Assembly (NCBI RefSeq): GCF_010015445.1
Contig: NC_053118.1
Span: 21,813,937 to 21,877,936, forward strand
Origin: Perca fluviatilis
Lineage: Eukaryota > Chordata > Actinopteri > Perciformes > Percidae
Direction of reading: 5' to 3'
DNA length: 64,000 bases
A model generated the notes under the pieces. The model worked only from the letters and a program-made list of their open reading frames with translations, searched no databases and was not told where the DNA came from. This document shows, in pieces, positions 12,615-24,829 of this stretch (position 1 is the first letter of the stretch; every line of letters begins with the position of its first letter). The position numbers and the translations under genes are program-made.

Positions 12615-15318
12615 GTTGTGTGTCCCCTTTGTTGTTTTGGGGGGGGGGTGACAGCCCTACCTAAACTTGACCACTCACACAGATATGACTGCAGTCTGCT
12701 ACAGATGGAGGGATGGCGGACAGGTGAGAGAGAGAGAGAGAGAGAGTGTGTGTGTGTGTGTGTGGGAGGGGAGGGTGGAGGGACAGATGGGGAAAGACAG
12801 GAAGAGACGTGAAAGATGGAGTGAAAATAACCCAAAGCTACAAAAGACTGGCAGTTGGAGAGAAGTGCAAAACAGCAGAGGAGAATAGATAGAGACAGAG
12901 AAGAGGCACAGAGAGAGTGATAGAGACAGAAAGGATAGCGATAGAGACATTCAGACTGGTTGACACACACATATATATTATGATGTCAGATATTGTAAAA
13001 AGTGTGCATCGAGCTGTGCTGACGTGCTCCAGTCAGCAGTGATGAGTAATGCCATAGTTCAAAGGCTTTGCATTCTCGATAGACATGGATATCCAGCTGG
13101 CAGTGAGGGCAGTGCCCAAACAGAGAAACCCCAACAGCACCACTGATTCCCTGCCCTTGTATGATTACACTATATGATAAAAGAAATCCAAGAGAGACAC
13201 AGATGGCTGCACCATTTTCTTCGCAGATGATGATAATGATAATGTGTTCTCATTACAGGCGGCCTCGGGGCAGACACAGAGGAGCGGTTGGTGGAGCATC
13301 TCTTGAACCCTGCCCACTACAACAAACTGATCCGTCCTGCGACGAATGGCTCCGAGCTGGTTACCGTGCAGCTGATGGTGTCGTTGGCCCAGCTCATCAG
13401 TGTGGTGAGTGTGCACGTGTCTGGGCTTGTGTGTTTGAATCTGTGTGCACCGTTCACAGCATGAGGACAATCCAACATGTTACGCATCATTTTATTTTGA
13501 TTACACATTTAAAAAAAAGGACTCTAAAAGATGGCATTAATTACACGAAGAAGACATTTGTAAGGTGCAAAAACTGCCATAATGCTGACTAATGCTGTTC
13601 CTCCTGATCTATTGACTCTGCAAAATGATTTGTATTCAGCTCCCATGGTTAAAGCTGAAAATGAAGTTGTCTAATGATGTAAATCCCAGGAAATCTCAAG
13701 CCAATCTGATAATCATTTAATCCTTGGGCCAAGGCCTGATCTGTTTCATGGAACTCATGTTGAGATATTTTTTTTTTTTTAAAGACAGACCAACATTTAG
13801 TGGTGGAGAAGTATTAAGATCTTGTACTTAAGGAAAAGTGAAAATTCTCTATTACAAGTTAAAGCCCTACATTCAAAATCTTACAAGCAGGTATTATCTA
13901 GATGCACTCAAAGTTACAGTACTTACTCTGTAAGTGTTAAATTATTATATATTAATACTATTGAATTATTATTATTGATGCAGTAACATGTAAGCCACAT
14001 TTGAATGTTGTTAGCTAATTGTACTCATTTTATATACTCCTGAGTGGTTTTCATTTCATGTATAACAATACACTGTGTATATACTAATTTTAGGTTTTTA
14101 AAATTGTCATTTGCAAAGTAACTTTATAAAGTAGCATAATATTTTAATACTTGAGTAAAATGTCAAGACTGATCTAAAAATGCTACACTGACATATATTA
14201 GTTTATCTTTGTGTAAGTTAAAGGGCCACTCCGCTGGTTTTAAACATATTGATCAGTTTACTCATTATGTTGAGTACTTTACAGTTGTATAAAGTCTTCT
14301 TTGGTTCTGGAGGAGCTTTTAAAAAGTCTCAGAAATGAACCGCTATGTTGTCATCAAGGTTATTTGGGCTTGGGCTTTAAGACTTGGATTTTGTTTTGCA
14401 GATAACTTTATAAACTGGGGGTGTAGAGTTTGAAATACATTGGCATTTACTGAGCAAGGAAAGACTCTTTCAAGATGCATATTGCAAGCTTGAATTGGAC
14501 TACAATTCAGGATATCTGGGATTGTTGCCATTTGTTTTAGAAGGAAATCTGTCACACACGTCCTTCAGCTTGATGGAAGTGCTGTAATGAATCACTGAGG
14601 TAGCTCTTTAACCATAGTTTATAATGTATATGTCTTCTTTTTCTGCAGCATGAAAGAGAGCAGGTTATGACCACCAATGTCTGGCTAACACAGGTGAGAT
14701 TTCCCACTCTTCTCCTAATCTTATTGCCCTAACATATAGTAAACAATCTGCCACACAGTGAAAAAGAAATGAAGACAGAATCATTATCACTCTACAATAC
14801 TTTACAGTATACGTGCTGTATAAATTATATAATCATGGGCCACCGTGTTATTAAACCAGTAGACCATAGTACATGAGCAGCGGTCTAGTTATTGGAGGGG
14901 ACAGATGCATCCCTGTGTTGTGGCTGTGCAGAGTCTAATCTGGCCTCCACTCATTTGGAGCAGCAGCCCTGAGAACTGACATGACTGCTGAAGTGTCAGA
15001 AATTGAGAGAGATGTCTAACAGTACATATCCTCCAAAACCCCAAATCTGACAGGTGAAAAATGAGTTGAAGAGAGTTGAATTTTGAGCAGGAAACACAGA
15101 TTGTTTTGTTATACCCAAATCACAGATAGCGAATCATACCAGAACCCCTTTGCACACATGCTGAACCCCTATTTCTTTTTGTCAGTCTGTGGTTTTGGAT
15201 GAGACCTCACACTGTGAGTAATGTGACCCTGACTGAGCTGTGACTCTCTTCTACATGACTGGCTATTTGTATGCTTACACCTGAGGCCTATAACATGGTA
15301 GAACATGTGGGTGTACAC

Positions 15319-15349
<31 letters not shown>

Positions 15350-15971
15350 TGGTATACAAATGCATCCACCCACAATCAATGGATCCACCTACACTCATCG
15401 TCAACATATGTGCTTATTTTTGAGGGGAGGGCAGGTGTCAGAACAAATTACACAAATGTTTAATTTGGACGTAAATTTAGATCTAAATGAAACTTTTCTC
15501 GAACAGCCTTTTCTGTATAATGTCACTGTCGTGGATGCTGCACTTTTTAAATTAGATTGTTTATAGCTTCATGCATTTTTCTATCTTATGTTGACACACA
15601 TGCAAATACACTTGCACCTGATCAAGTTAGGATTTATGACATTGTGAGGGAGCGTAGAATGGCCATCAGTGCTTTATGGATCCTTTGCTATCGGTGAGCA
15701 GGGGAGCCAAGGACAGCTGTCCTGAGCTAAGAAAAACTGTAATGACCACAATGCATCACAGTTACTGCAGATGACCTAGCATGAGCATTACAGCTCGAAC
15801 ATGGCCATAACATAGAAGAGCCAGACAGAACTGCTGTTGCAGGTCGCAGAGGCTTCAGTGTGGCAGTGTCAATGACTGACCCACAGCATACAGAACAGGA
15901 TAATGCTGTCTTTTACACAAGTTTACCAAGATGTTTGCTGAAGCAAGTGCACACAAACACACGCACACACA

Positions 15972-16015
<44 letters not shown>

Positions 16016-17978
16016 CACACACACACAAACACACACTAATCATGCTGATTGGTCTGTGGCTGGATGTGTTTAAAAGACAGGGGTCAGGGTTGGCATGAGC
16101 GCTTCACTCTCTCTCTCTTTGGCTTATAGTTAAACGTATGATGTAAGCGTAGAGGGACACACAGGACACTATGTTCCCCAGGCTTGTGTGTGTCATTATG
16201 ACCAGAGACAGATAGACAGACAGACAGACAGACCTCCTCTCTGCTCCTCTCAAGACATCTTCTTGTTACTGTACTGGCACACGAGTGATTAAGCATTTTG
16301 TTTTTATTGGCCCACAGGAGTGGCAGGACTATCGTCTGACTTGGGTCCCTGAGGAGTTTGATGGGATGTTGAAGGTCAGGCTACCCTCAAAACACATATG
16401 GCTGCCTGACGTGGTGCTCTACAACAAGTGAGTCACTCACTCCCCATCCCACCCTCACATCTGAAGACACACAAAGGCTCATGGATGCATGCACGCTCAT
16501 AAATATGCACAACAAAAGCACATACAGTTCTTATATCGAACTGATGATTTGACCCAGCTGCCACCATTGTACTGTAAGTCACGTTGGATAAGAACATCAA
16601 TTAAATCCCGGAGGTTTCACTGTGTAATACATACATGCAGGCCTGCCACATATGACTGAATATGTCCACTGTAATCTGTTCACATCACTCATGCTACATT
16701 ACTATACAGTACAGAACACTTCAAAGATGGAGTCATCTGCACAACACACCCAGATAGATAATGTACTGCAGATGCATACAGTTAACCGAAAAGAAGCACA
16801 TATTTACACACACCCAAATTCTTCTTTCTTTTTGGGTTGTTGTAAAATGTGACGTTTATCTATTTATCTGCATGCATAGATGCTTAATATATATTTATGT
16901 ATTTGCATTTTAATTTAGAAAGTCATTTTTAGGCCTGGAGTCATTTATAAGGGAGCCCCAGGGGCAAAGGTTTGCTGTTGAGCCACTATTGACCCCCATC
17001 CACCGCCCTACCCTTTGTGCATTGTGAATGCACCTTGCCACAGAAACCAACTAGTACTCCGATGCTACAATACTTTGCGGTAATTTGATTAAACACCAAT
17101 TTACTTTGGAATATATACACTATACAACTATTGGCTATTTCCCATATTCCCAATTGTTAACCCAGACTTGAGGGTAGGTTAAAATCAACTGTATGGCAAA
17201 TATATGTAAAATCACATATGTAAAACAATACAATTTTATGTTCAGTGCTATTAAGTGTAGTGCATTATATAACACAAACAAACTCTTCAAGAAACAGAAA
17301 CTTCAGTTAATTACAATTAGCTTGCATGTCTGAGGGAGGTATGGATGCAGACCTCTTGTCTCAATGTAATGGAAATTGAGTGTCAGCCTACAGTATGTAA
17401 ATCAGCTCATCAGAGTACAGTGATCTGTCTGGCCTTCTCCTCTTTCCCGGCCTCAGTCCTTACTTTACTAAAGATTAAAAGATCCCTGACCCGCAGCACT
17501 CTGGATAAAATGATCCCGCTAATCCCACGAACCCTACGTCGACACGCCATCCTCCCATTCAAACTCCTGGAAACAGCAGTAATATAGAGCTGCTCATTTG
17601 GAATTAGATTTTGTAACTAAATCTGCAGGGAAGTTGGTGTTTCTGAAGGTGTACTTTGGCAGGTGGGTCAATTGTGTAATCAGTCAAAAATGAAGAATTA
17701 CAATCTTATGTCTTATGTTTCATCTCACAGCATTAACCATCATTAGTGACTTATAATTCAAAACGCTTACATTGAATGGAAATTCAATGTACAGCTTTAA
17801 TGTTGTCAGCTGACTTCTGACCGAAGTTTCTAATTTGAGCTGTTTAACTCGACCCAGTCTGACCTGTGAGCTGTGTTTCCTGTCTAGACTGCATGCTCAT
17901 CCTGTTCCTTGTGTTTGTAGAAGCAGTTTTGTGTGACCCTGCTGTCCTGAGACGCCTTACAGCCCCGCAACCTCCACA

Positions 17979-18017
<39 letters not shown>

Positions 18018-21000
18018 TAGAGCTCTTTAATTAAGCCGTATTGCATAATGACATGCATCATGTTCCACAGTTCATGAGACTCATGGGAAATATCTCATTA
18101 TACTTTACGTTTATAGAATTATTATTTTTTAAACTAATGAATCACACAAAGGTTTCTGTTTATGTCTGACACTTTCTTTTTGTCTTTCATCTCCCTTTTC
18201 ATCTCTTTCACACTCAGTGCTGATGGGGTGTACGAGGTGTCATTCTACTCTAACGCGGTGGTCTCCTACGACGGCAGTATCTTCTGGTTGCCCCCAGCCA
18301 TCTACAAGTCAGCCTGTAAGATCGAAGTCAAGCACTTCCCCTTTGACCAGCAGAACTGCACGCTGCGCTTCCGCTCCTGGACCTACGACCGCACCGAGAT
18401 CGATCTGGTGCTCCGCGCTGACGTGGCCAGCATGGACGACTTCACGCCCAGCGGTGAGTGGGACATCATCGCCCTGCCAGGCAGACGAAACGAGAACCCA
18501 GCTGACCCCACCTACGTGGACATCACGTACGACTTTATCATTCGCAGGAAGCCTCTTTTTTACACCATCAACCTCATCATCCCGTGCGTGCTCATCACCT
18601 CGCTGGCAATCCTGGTCTTCTACCTGCCCTCTGACTGTGGAGAGAAGATGACGCTCTGCATCTCCGTGCTGCTGGCTCTCACTGTGTTCCTGCTGCTGAT
18701 CTCCAAGATCGTCCCACCCACTTCACTAGACGTCCCTCTCGTGGGGAAGTACCTGATGTTCACCATGGTCCTGGTCACTTTCTCTATCGTCACCAGTGTG
18801 TGTGTGCTGAATGTACACCACCGCTCGCCCACCACACACACCATGCCCCCTTGGGTTAAACTGGTGTTCCTCAACAAGCTTCCGGCCTTGCTCTTCATGC
18901 GCCAGCCCAGGAACAGCTGCGAGCGCCAGCGCCTGCGCCAAAGAAGGAGGGCCCAAGAGCAGAAGGAGGGTGGGCGCAGCGGGGAGGCGGGGGCCTTGAT
19001 GGTGGGGCTCGGGCTGGGCGGCGCTGGCGGGAACGGAGGGGGAACCTCCACAGGGGTGTTCAGCAAGGAAGACAATGACCCTTGTACCTGCTATGTGAAC
19101 CGGGCGTCTGTTAAACAGTTTGGAGGGGATCTGGGAGGTGCAGGAGGGGGATCCATGGATGGTCTAAACAGGGTGAGGGAGGGCCGGGAAGGGGGCTCTG
19201 GAAACCTGCCGCGGGGGAAGCAAGCAGCAGGAGGTCCTGCTCTGACTCAGGCCCTGCTGGCTCAAGCCTGTCCGGGCTTTGAGGAGGCTGTGGAAGGAGT
19301 ACGCTTCATTGCTAACCACATGAAGAGTGAGGATGATGATCAAAGTGTGAGTATTATCTGTATGTGACCATTTACACCATTACAGTAATAGTCTCTGTTG
19401 CCCCTTACCAGAGCTCGACCAGTACTGGATTTTTTAGGGTGATAGTGATATTGAGAATAATAAACAAAATTAGATAACAATATATCAACAGTTATTCATT
19501 TTCTTACATAAACAAAGATAAATAAAAGATAAACAAGCATTTTGTGATAAAGAGCATAGATACAGTACTATAGAAACAGTTTAACAATAAACTGTATAGT
19601 CAGAGATGACAGTAATAGCAGATATACATTTAAATGGAAGTATTTAAAGCTGCTCTAGTGAATATCTTTATATTAACAACGGATCAAGTGACTATGTGTA
19701 ATGCTCATAGTCACAAACCCACAAGGAATTATCACCGGGCTCTCTAGCTTTACTGTTTTGGTTCACTCTCGCCATTCTCATCATCGTCGTTTCCAGAGAC
19801 ACTAGGCAGCTATTTTTAGCACCAAAATAATAATAATAAAAAAAAATGCTGATTAACTCCTGTATGCTGCCTTTCCAGCACCAAACAACAGACAGACACA
19901 GTTAGCAACTAGCTGGTCAACACAGTGGAGCATTTAGCAGAAAAAGAGACAGAGAGATATTTCTGGTTTGGTAGAAACCAACACAAAGCTGAAAGTAAAT
20001 ATTGGACTTAGGTAGCCAGAGACACGAGTGCTAATGTTGCCACATGACTGCCAGATGTGTAAATAGGCAACTGTTAGCTAACGTGTTCATTATATCAACT
20101 TTATATGGCTCTGCGCCCAAGTGGTAAAAACAAATTAAAAAGTAAAACATTCAAATTATATTGTTTAACTAGATTCTTTACATTAAACACAAAAACACAA
20201 AGTGATGCTGATGCCAATAAATCCTTTATTGCTGCACTTTAATGCTCTGCAATATCCTGCCAACACGCACTTCAATATTTATATATCTGTGATAAACAGA
20301 TTTATACCAGCCTGCCGGTGTGTCGCTTGGGCTCTCCTCCATATTAAAATTAATTATTATCTTGTCTCCGTGTGAATAAAATCATAGTATAAATGATTTT
20401 ATGTGCACATGTTACTAACCATAAAAAGCATCATGAGCAGCACAGATCTGTCCTTTCAGTGCCATATCAAGTTATAGTGACGATAGAGCGGCACATGAGT
20501 CCTGCTCATTTCTGCCATTTGAAACGCATGGGGGATTACACCAGAGCATAAGCAAAGGAGACAGATCTGGTGACGCAATCATAGCTCTCTGAATATTCAA
20601 CACAGACATGTAATTATAGCAGCGGCATGACGTGTGCATAGAGAAGGAGTACAAATGGAGAAGCGCTGGAAAAGAGGGACCAAGAAAGTGGAGTGAGGGT
20701 GGCATTTTTTATCGCCAGACCAGCCTTCTCTCCTGGAATGAAAGAAAAAGACACAGGAAATAACAATCCTCAGTAACTCTGTCCATCATCGACATAGTTA
20801 TCATCCCGTCGCCATGCCAACCGCTTTAAAATCCTCCGTCTCCTGGCACAGTGCATGGTGCGTCAGCCCTTCCCCTCCCCCTCCTCCCCCAGTCATCATC
20901 GCAGGGGTTACAGTGTGTCAGCACACCCCTCTGTCTCTCTGCCCTCCATCACTCTCTCTCGTCTCTCCCGTCCTTCTCCATCTCCTTGACTCGTGTTGGA

Positions 21001-21335
21001 CCTCATCAGAGCTGTGTGGCAAAACGAGTCTCTGCTCACATTAACCCTTCACCTCCATTAACCCTCAGTATAGGGAAAGGCAAGGGGGTAGTTAGAGAAT
21101 GAGAATGAGAGGTGGGATTCTGCTCGCTCTAATCTGTCTCTTCACCCCATCCTAAACCCCTTTTGTCCCTCCCCGTCCACAGGTGAGCGAAGACTGGAAG
21201 TACGTTGCCATGGTGATCGACCGTCTCTTCCTGTGGATCTTTGTGTTTGTGTGCGTGTCCGGCACATTAGGCATGTTCATGCAGCCGCTTTTCCAGAATT
21301 ACACAGTCAAGACCATCACCAGCTCGCCAGGCTGA
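4397..21335 (+). CDS. chrnb2: Neuronal nicotinic acetylcholine receptor subunit beta-2
   Basis: Subunit of a pentameric acetylcholine-gated cation channel in the neuronal plasma membrane, normally paired with alpha subunits such as alpha-4. Six coding exons join in frame: 4397-4454, 13259-13404, 14649-14693, 16318-16427, 18218-19346 and 21183-21335, giving 546 residues. Visible parts are a Leu-rich signal peptide (residues 1 to about 20), the N-terminal ligand-binding domain, the Cys loop (C153 to C167 with 13 residues between), M1 (about 234-257), M2 pore helix (about 264-282), M3 (about 298-320), a long M3-M4 cytoplasmic loop and M4 (about 505-527). There is no vicinal Cys pair, as expected for a beta subunit. 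The extracellular and M1-M3 regions match remembered human CHRNB2 almost residue for residue. The M3-M4 loop differs, with a Gly-rich insert near residues 385-470. The start was chosen because it begins the signal peptide and exon 1 donor phase fits exon 2. Intron 1 is 8.8 kb and rich in repeats. Confidence 0.97.
7400..7530. repeat. (TG)n microsatellite in chrnb2 intron 1
   Basis: TG-repeat tract with a short alternating purine/pyrimidine CG-containing stretch near 7426-7436. A (CT)n tract lies nearby at about 7133-7160. Confidence 0.95.
8385..8640 (+). repeat. Degenerate teleost repeat with 'gattaatc' end and 'ccaaaacccaaag' core
   Basis: It contains 'attaatcagccgattac', then 'tccaaaacccaaagttattc', 'ttacaatgatgtaaaa' and 'acatttaaaaagctgg' in order. 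The same series of phrases recurs in the same orientation at 11740-12075. These match, from memory, a widespread non-autonomous DNA element of fish genomes. Ends are approximate. Confidence 0.6.
9651..9683. repeat. Short (TG)n microsatellite
   Basis: TG dinucleotide tract of about 30 bp in chrnb2 intron 1. Confidence 0.9.
11740..12075 (+). repeat. Second copy of the 'gattaatc' teleost repeat
   Basis: It shares 'gattgattaatcat', 'tttacaatgatgtaaaaagg' and 'cacatttaaaaagttgg' with the copy at 8385-8640, in the same order and strand. It is diverged, so both copies are old. Confidence 0.6.
12361..12611. repeat. Long poly(A)/homopolymer tract
   Basis: Two long A-rich tracts (about 12361-12440 and 12515-12611) flank a block of pure homopolymer runs at 12465-12530. 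A G-run follows at about 12640. The poly-Lys and poly-Phe open frames here are artefacts of the tract. The block is a likely site of sequencing or assembly error. Confidence 0.9.
13795..14180 (+). repeat. Second copy of the 'acttaagta' teleost repeat
   Basis: It begins 'agtggtggagaagtattaagatc' in essence and continues with 'aaagccctacattcaaaatcttac' style phrases typical of the family at 1717-2170. It lies in chrnb2 intron 2. Ends are approximate. Confidence 0.6.
15322..16046. repeat. Two (CA)n microsatellites in chrnb2 intron 3
   Basis: CA-repeat tracts at 15322-15348 and about 15956-16046, with ordinary intron between them. A short (CAGA)n tract follows near 16207-16232, about 85 bp before exon 4. 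Confidence 0.9.
17982..18014. repeat. (TG)n microsatellite
   Basis: TG-repeat tract of about 33 bp in chrnb2 intron 4, roughly 200 bp before the large fifth exon. Confidence 0.9.
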
Positions 21336-21410
21336 CCATTGCCAGGCCGAGAACATGCTGAACTGACAGCTCCCCTCCGACCAATCAGCACAGCAGGACA
21401 AGAGCCGGAG

Positions 21411-21453
21411 GTGGGCGGGGGTGGGGGGGGGGGGGGGGGTGGGGGGGGGGGGG
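21411..21453 (+). repeat. Poly(G) tract just after the chrnb2 stop
   Basis: The tract contains runs of about 18 and 13 G separated by single T bases. On the sense strand it could form G-quadruplex structure in the 3' UTR. Run lengths may be imprecise in the assembly. Confidence 0.85.
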
Positions 21454-22573
21454 TCTGGGTTTTATTGAGTCTACTGAACTGGAATCCAGAACTGGAACTG
21501 AACAGCAATCACGCCCATTACCTTTATAGTAACGTTTTTTGCAACGAACAACTGTTTTTCTTGAATGAAGAAAAAGGTAAACACCATCATACTCTTACAG
21601 TACCTGCAGTTTTTTGTCCAGATGTTTAATGGACTGACCTCCCCTTTCTGGTGGAAAGGTACCTCCCTGCGCTCCTCTTCAGCCAGTCAGGGAGCGAGGA
21701 TGCTTTGATTCCTTGTTGAACCTTACGCCAGCCTATGAACACTTCCTCTCCGCACTATCGACGCTGACTGCCTAATTGACACATGACATGCCCGCCTTTA
21801 ACTATGACATTACTCATCCTTAATATTGACTGATGTCAGAGGGAGCTAATCAGAAAGGGAAGGGAGGTTCATATCAAGGTTCTTATACATGTATTTAATT
21901 TTTTCAGAAATCCACTATGCCAGTGAACTGATTTAGTATATTTTATCATAGCATAGCAGCTTACCACAGTATAGCATTAGGAATATATTATTAAGATTTC
22001 TCTATGTGTTAGCTCATGCGAGGGTCTGTTCCTGATAGAGAGGCTATGGTATGTTGTATGATTGTATAGATTAAACAAGAATGTGATATAAACTGTACTA
22101 CACAGCCTGTGATGCGCACACTAACACAATATGTGTACAAGCAACAGATTGTGAAGGAAAATACATGGAGTGGGAAGAAAAAGCCGGGTTGCATTATTCG
22201 ATAAAAGGGATAAAGTAATAGATGCATGGACAGGGTTTTGCTTCAAGAGTTGTGCACATTAAATAGACAGCAGCAGCCTGCTGTGCCAGAGGACACAGCT
22301 GTAGTGAGAGGAGTTCAGCTTCAGAGAAACTGGGGAATCTGAGCCAAGATGGTGGATAGGACCTCTTATGTGATGGACAGTAGAACATGATTTCCCCAAG
22401 ATGGAGTATCTAGAGCTCGGTTGAGATGTAGCAAAGATCAGTATTAGAAAAAGTAACATGTCAATCAAATTATATTGATGATGGGAAGGGAATTCTATCA
22501 TGGAAATTAAGATATTATGTGTATTAATATGTAATTTCATATTTCAGTATGTAATGTTCAAAGCATACATGTA

Positions 22574-22576
<3 letters not shown>

Positions 22577-22651
<75 letters not shown>
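22577..22651. repeat. (GT)n microsatellite
   Basis: GT-repeat tract of about 75 bp in the presumed chrnb2 3' UTR. Confidence 0.95.
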
Positions 22652-22652
<1 letters not shown>

Positions 22653-23628
22653 AATTCGCGCCCCACACCCCAATGCATTATCACATCTGTCAGATAGGAG
22701 AAGAAGAGCATATATGTGTGTCTCCCCCTCCCTTCTATTAATCTCTGGCAACCTCTCTCCAGTTCTCTCTCCTTTATCTGGTCTTCCATGGACAAACACA
22801 TTTCTGACATTTTGTTCAGATTGAATAATGATCATGTCCATTCTCATAAATTCTCATTTATCACAGCAGTTTTCCTTTTCATCATGGACTGGCTGATTTG
22901 TCCACAATCTTCCCAGGTTCCCTGACAACTAAGCGAGAAGCAAAAGGCACGCAGGGAGTGGTGGGTGAATTTTCAGTAAACAAGAGAGAAATGACAAGAG
23001 GGCCAACGCACCAGGCAATAAGTCACAGATGCAAAGGCAGAAAAGAAAAGACAGGTAATAGTGCAAATGTTATTGACTTTATAATGATGTTGCAGACTGA
23101 ATAAAAACATGATAATCTGACCACAGCAAGCACAATCCAGATAGTGAGGAGGAGGCCTCAAAAAGCAGGCTAGGCTGAGACAAAAGACTGTTAGTGTTGT
23201 TACTCCATAGGAAAGCCACTATAAACTCTGAAAAAATACTGTTTAATCCTCAGTCATTGTCATTCGCTATGAGTTTCCCCGGTTTTTCACAGTCGTGTGG
23301 CCAAGTCTCAGCTGTCTCTCGAGGATGGGATTATCCGGGGGGATCCCCAACAGATCTCGGACAAGTGTGAAAAGCCTATCAGAGACCTGTGAAAACTGTA
23401 GTCTGCAGGGCTCCACACAGACAAAGTGCTGCTGTCCACTCTTTTTCTCTCTCTTTGACCTTTCCCTTATCCTTCCTTTCTTCTCACTTCCTCTCTAATC
23501 ATGTTCCCCCCATCTTTCACCCTTCTCCTTCCCGACTCTCAAATCTGCTCCTGTGCACACCTTAACCAGTCCAATAAAGGTTGTAGGTTCAGATTAATCA
23601 AAGTATGAGTCTGTGTGGCATGTTTTTA

Positions 23629-23636
<8 letters not shown>

Positions 23637-23711
<75 letters not shown>
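23637..23711. repeat. (CA)n microsatellite
   Basis: CA-repeat tract of about 75 bp just beyond the likely end of chrnb2. Confidence 0.95.
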
Positions 23712-23714
<3 letters not shown>

Positions 23715-24011
23715 ACCTATAGTCAATTACTGTATTTCCCAAACTTCCCATTAATCTTACACCACAGGATATAATGAAAGAAAGGAACGTTTCCTGGCTT
23801 TCTAATGTTGAGGCTGGCAACTTCCTTTTTATATACTCACAAACACACACACATACCTTCACACTCCCGCAGTTCTTTTTTCTTCTTCTAGGAAACAGGG
23901 CTTTTAAACAATCATGGGTGTAGGGCCCGGCCAAGGTCACTTCGTTATTATTATTCTGCTGTAAAAACAGGAATGTAGGTATAGTCGGTACCTGTTCATA
24001 TACACCTTATT

Positions 24012-24191
24012 TTGGGGGGCATTTTTAGGCCTTTATTTTGATAGGACAGCTGAAGACATGAAAGGGGAGAGAGAGGGGGAATGACATGCAGCAACGGGCC
24101 GCAGGCCGGAGCCATACCCGGGCCCGCCGCTTCGAGGAGCAAACCTCCGCACATGGGCGCCCACTCCACCAACTGAGCTATCCGGGCGCCC
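24012..24191 (-). mobile_element. tRNA-derived SINE with target-site duplication
   Basis: On the minus strand the element begins GGCGCCCGGATAGCTCAGTT, a tRNA-like head with an A-box (TAGCTCAGTTGG). A degenerate B-box region follows, then a body ending in 'aaaataaaggcc' and 'aaaatgcccccc'. A perfect 15-bp direct repeat, catatacaccttatt, flanks it at 23997-24011 and 24192-24206. This is diagnostic of LINE-mediated insertion. It shares its body with the SINE at 47194-47381. Confidence 0.88.
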
Positions 24192-24511
24192 CATATACAC
24201 CTTATTAACTCAAAAACAGAGGTCACTCATATCGAAGACTTAACTACAACCTCTTATACTGTATATAGTTAATTAATATGACAAAGATACCTCTTAGCTA
24301 TGCTTTATAAATCTATCTCCAATCGACATCCATCCACTGCTGGAATAAAGTGCTGTGCCAGCATTTGCAAAGCAGATTAAAAGTAATGCAATAATCCTCT
24401 GCCGGATTTGATTGAGGGCCACTTGCTGCCACCTGGTGCCCATCATGTGTACTTTCTCATCTTCACGTAATAAAGTACAACAGACATGGTATGGTTTAAG
24501 TATAGGTCACA

Positions 24512-24517
24512 TTTATT
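24512..24517 (-). terminator. Candidate poly(A) signal of the S100A1-like gene
   Basis: TTTATT on the + strand reads AATAAA on the minus strand, about 310 nt beyond the stop codon of the S100A1-like gene. Confidence 0.5.
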
Positions 24518-24829
24518 CTTTCCAGGGAGAAATTCATTTGCTTGAATGTGTTACAAAATACATGAAAAGAAAAAAGCAACCTAGCATAGCACAGGTGTTG
24601 AAACTGACTTAAACTCTCCAGAATTTCACATTACAATAAATACAGCTAGTAATGGATTATTTGGACATTGCAGACACCCAACATTTACTGCTCAGGTGAC
24701 TATTAGACGTGTGTGTGAATGTGTGTGTATTTGTGAATGTGAAGCCCATGACAGGTTGTCCTTCTCTCCTGTCTGAACTGTTCCCTCCCTGGACTGTATA
24801 GGTCTGCAGAGACATCTTTGTGCAGATGT

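Larger units (their letters stand above)
21336..23595 (+). terminator. chrnb2: chrnb2 3' UTR with candidate poly(A) signals
   Basis: After the TGA at 21333-21335, the first AATAAA hexamers on the + strand at useful spacing are at 23100-23105 and 23573-23578. A G-rich tract lies about 80 nt after the stop (21411-21453), and a (TG)n microsatellite lies at 22577-22651. No other gene is evident up to 23.6 kb, so a UTR of 1.8-2.3 kb is plausible. The true end is not known. Confidence 0.45.

Noticed and set aside
12452..12970. Poly-Lys and poly-Phe open frames
   Set aside because: They translate a homopolymer tract that is probably mis-sequenced.
18217..18651. 144-codon frame overlapping chrnb2 exon 5
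   Set aside because: Out-of-frame shadow of a highly conserved GC-rich exon; the same applies to minus-strand frames at 18620-19075.
24130..24191. A tRNA gene
   Set aside because: The tRNA-like A-box and B-box belong to a SINE head with a body, A-rich tail and target duplication; the same applies to 47194-47275.
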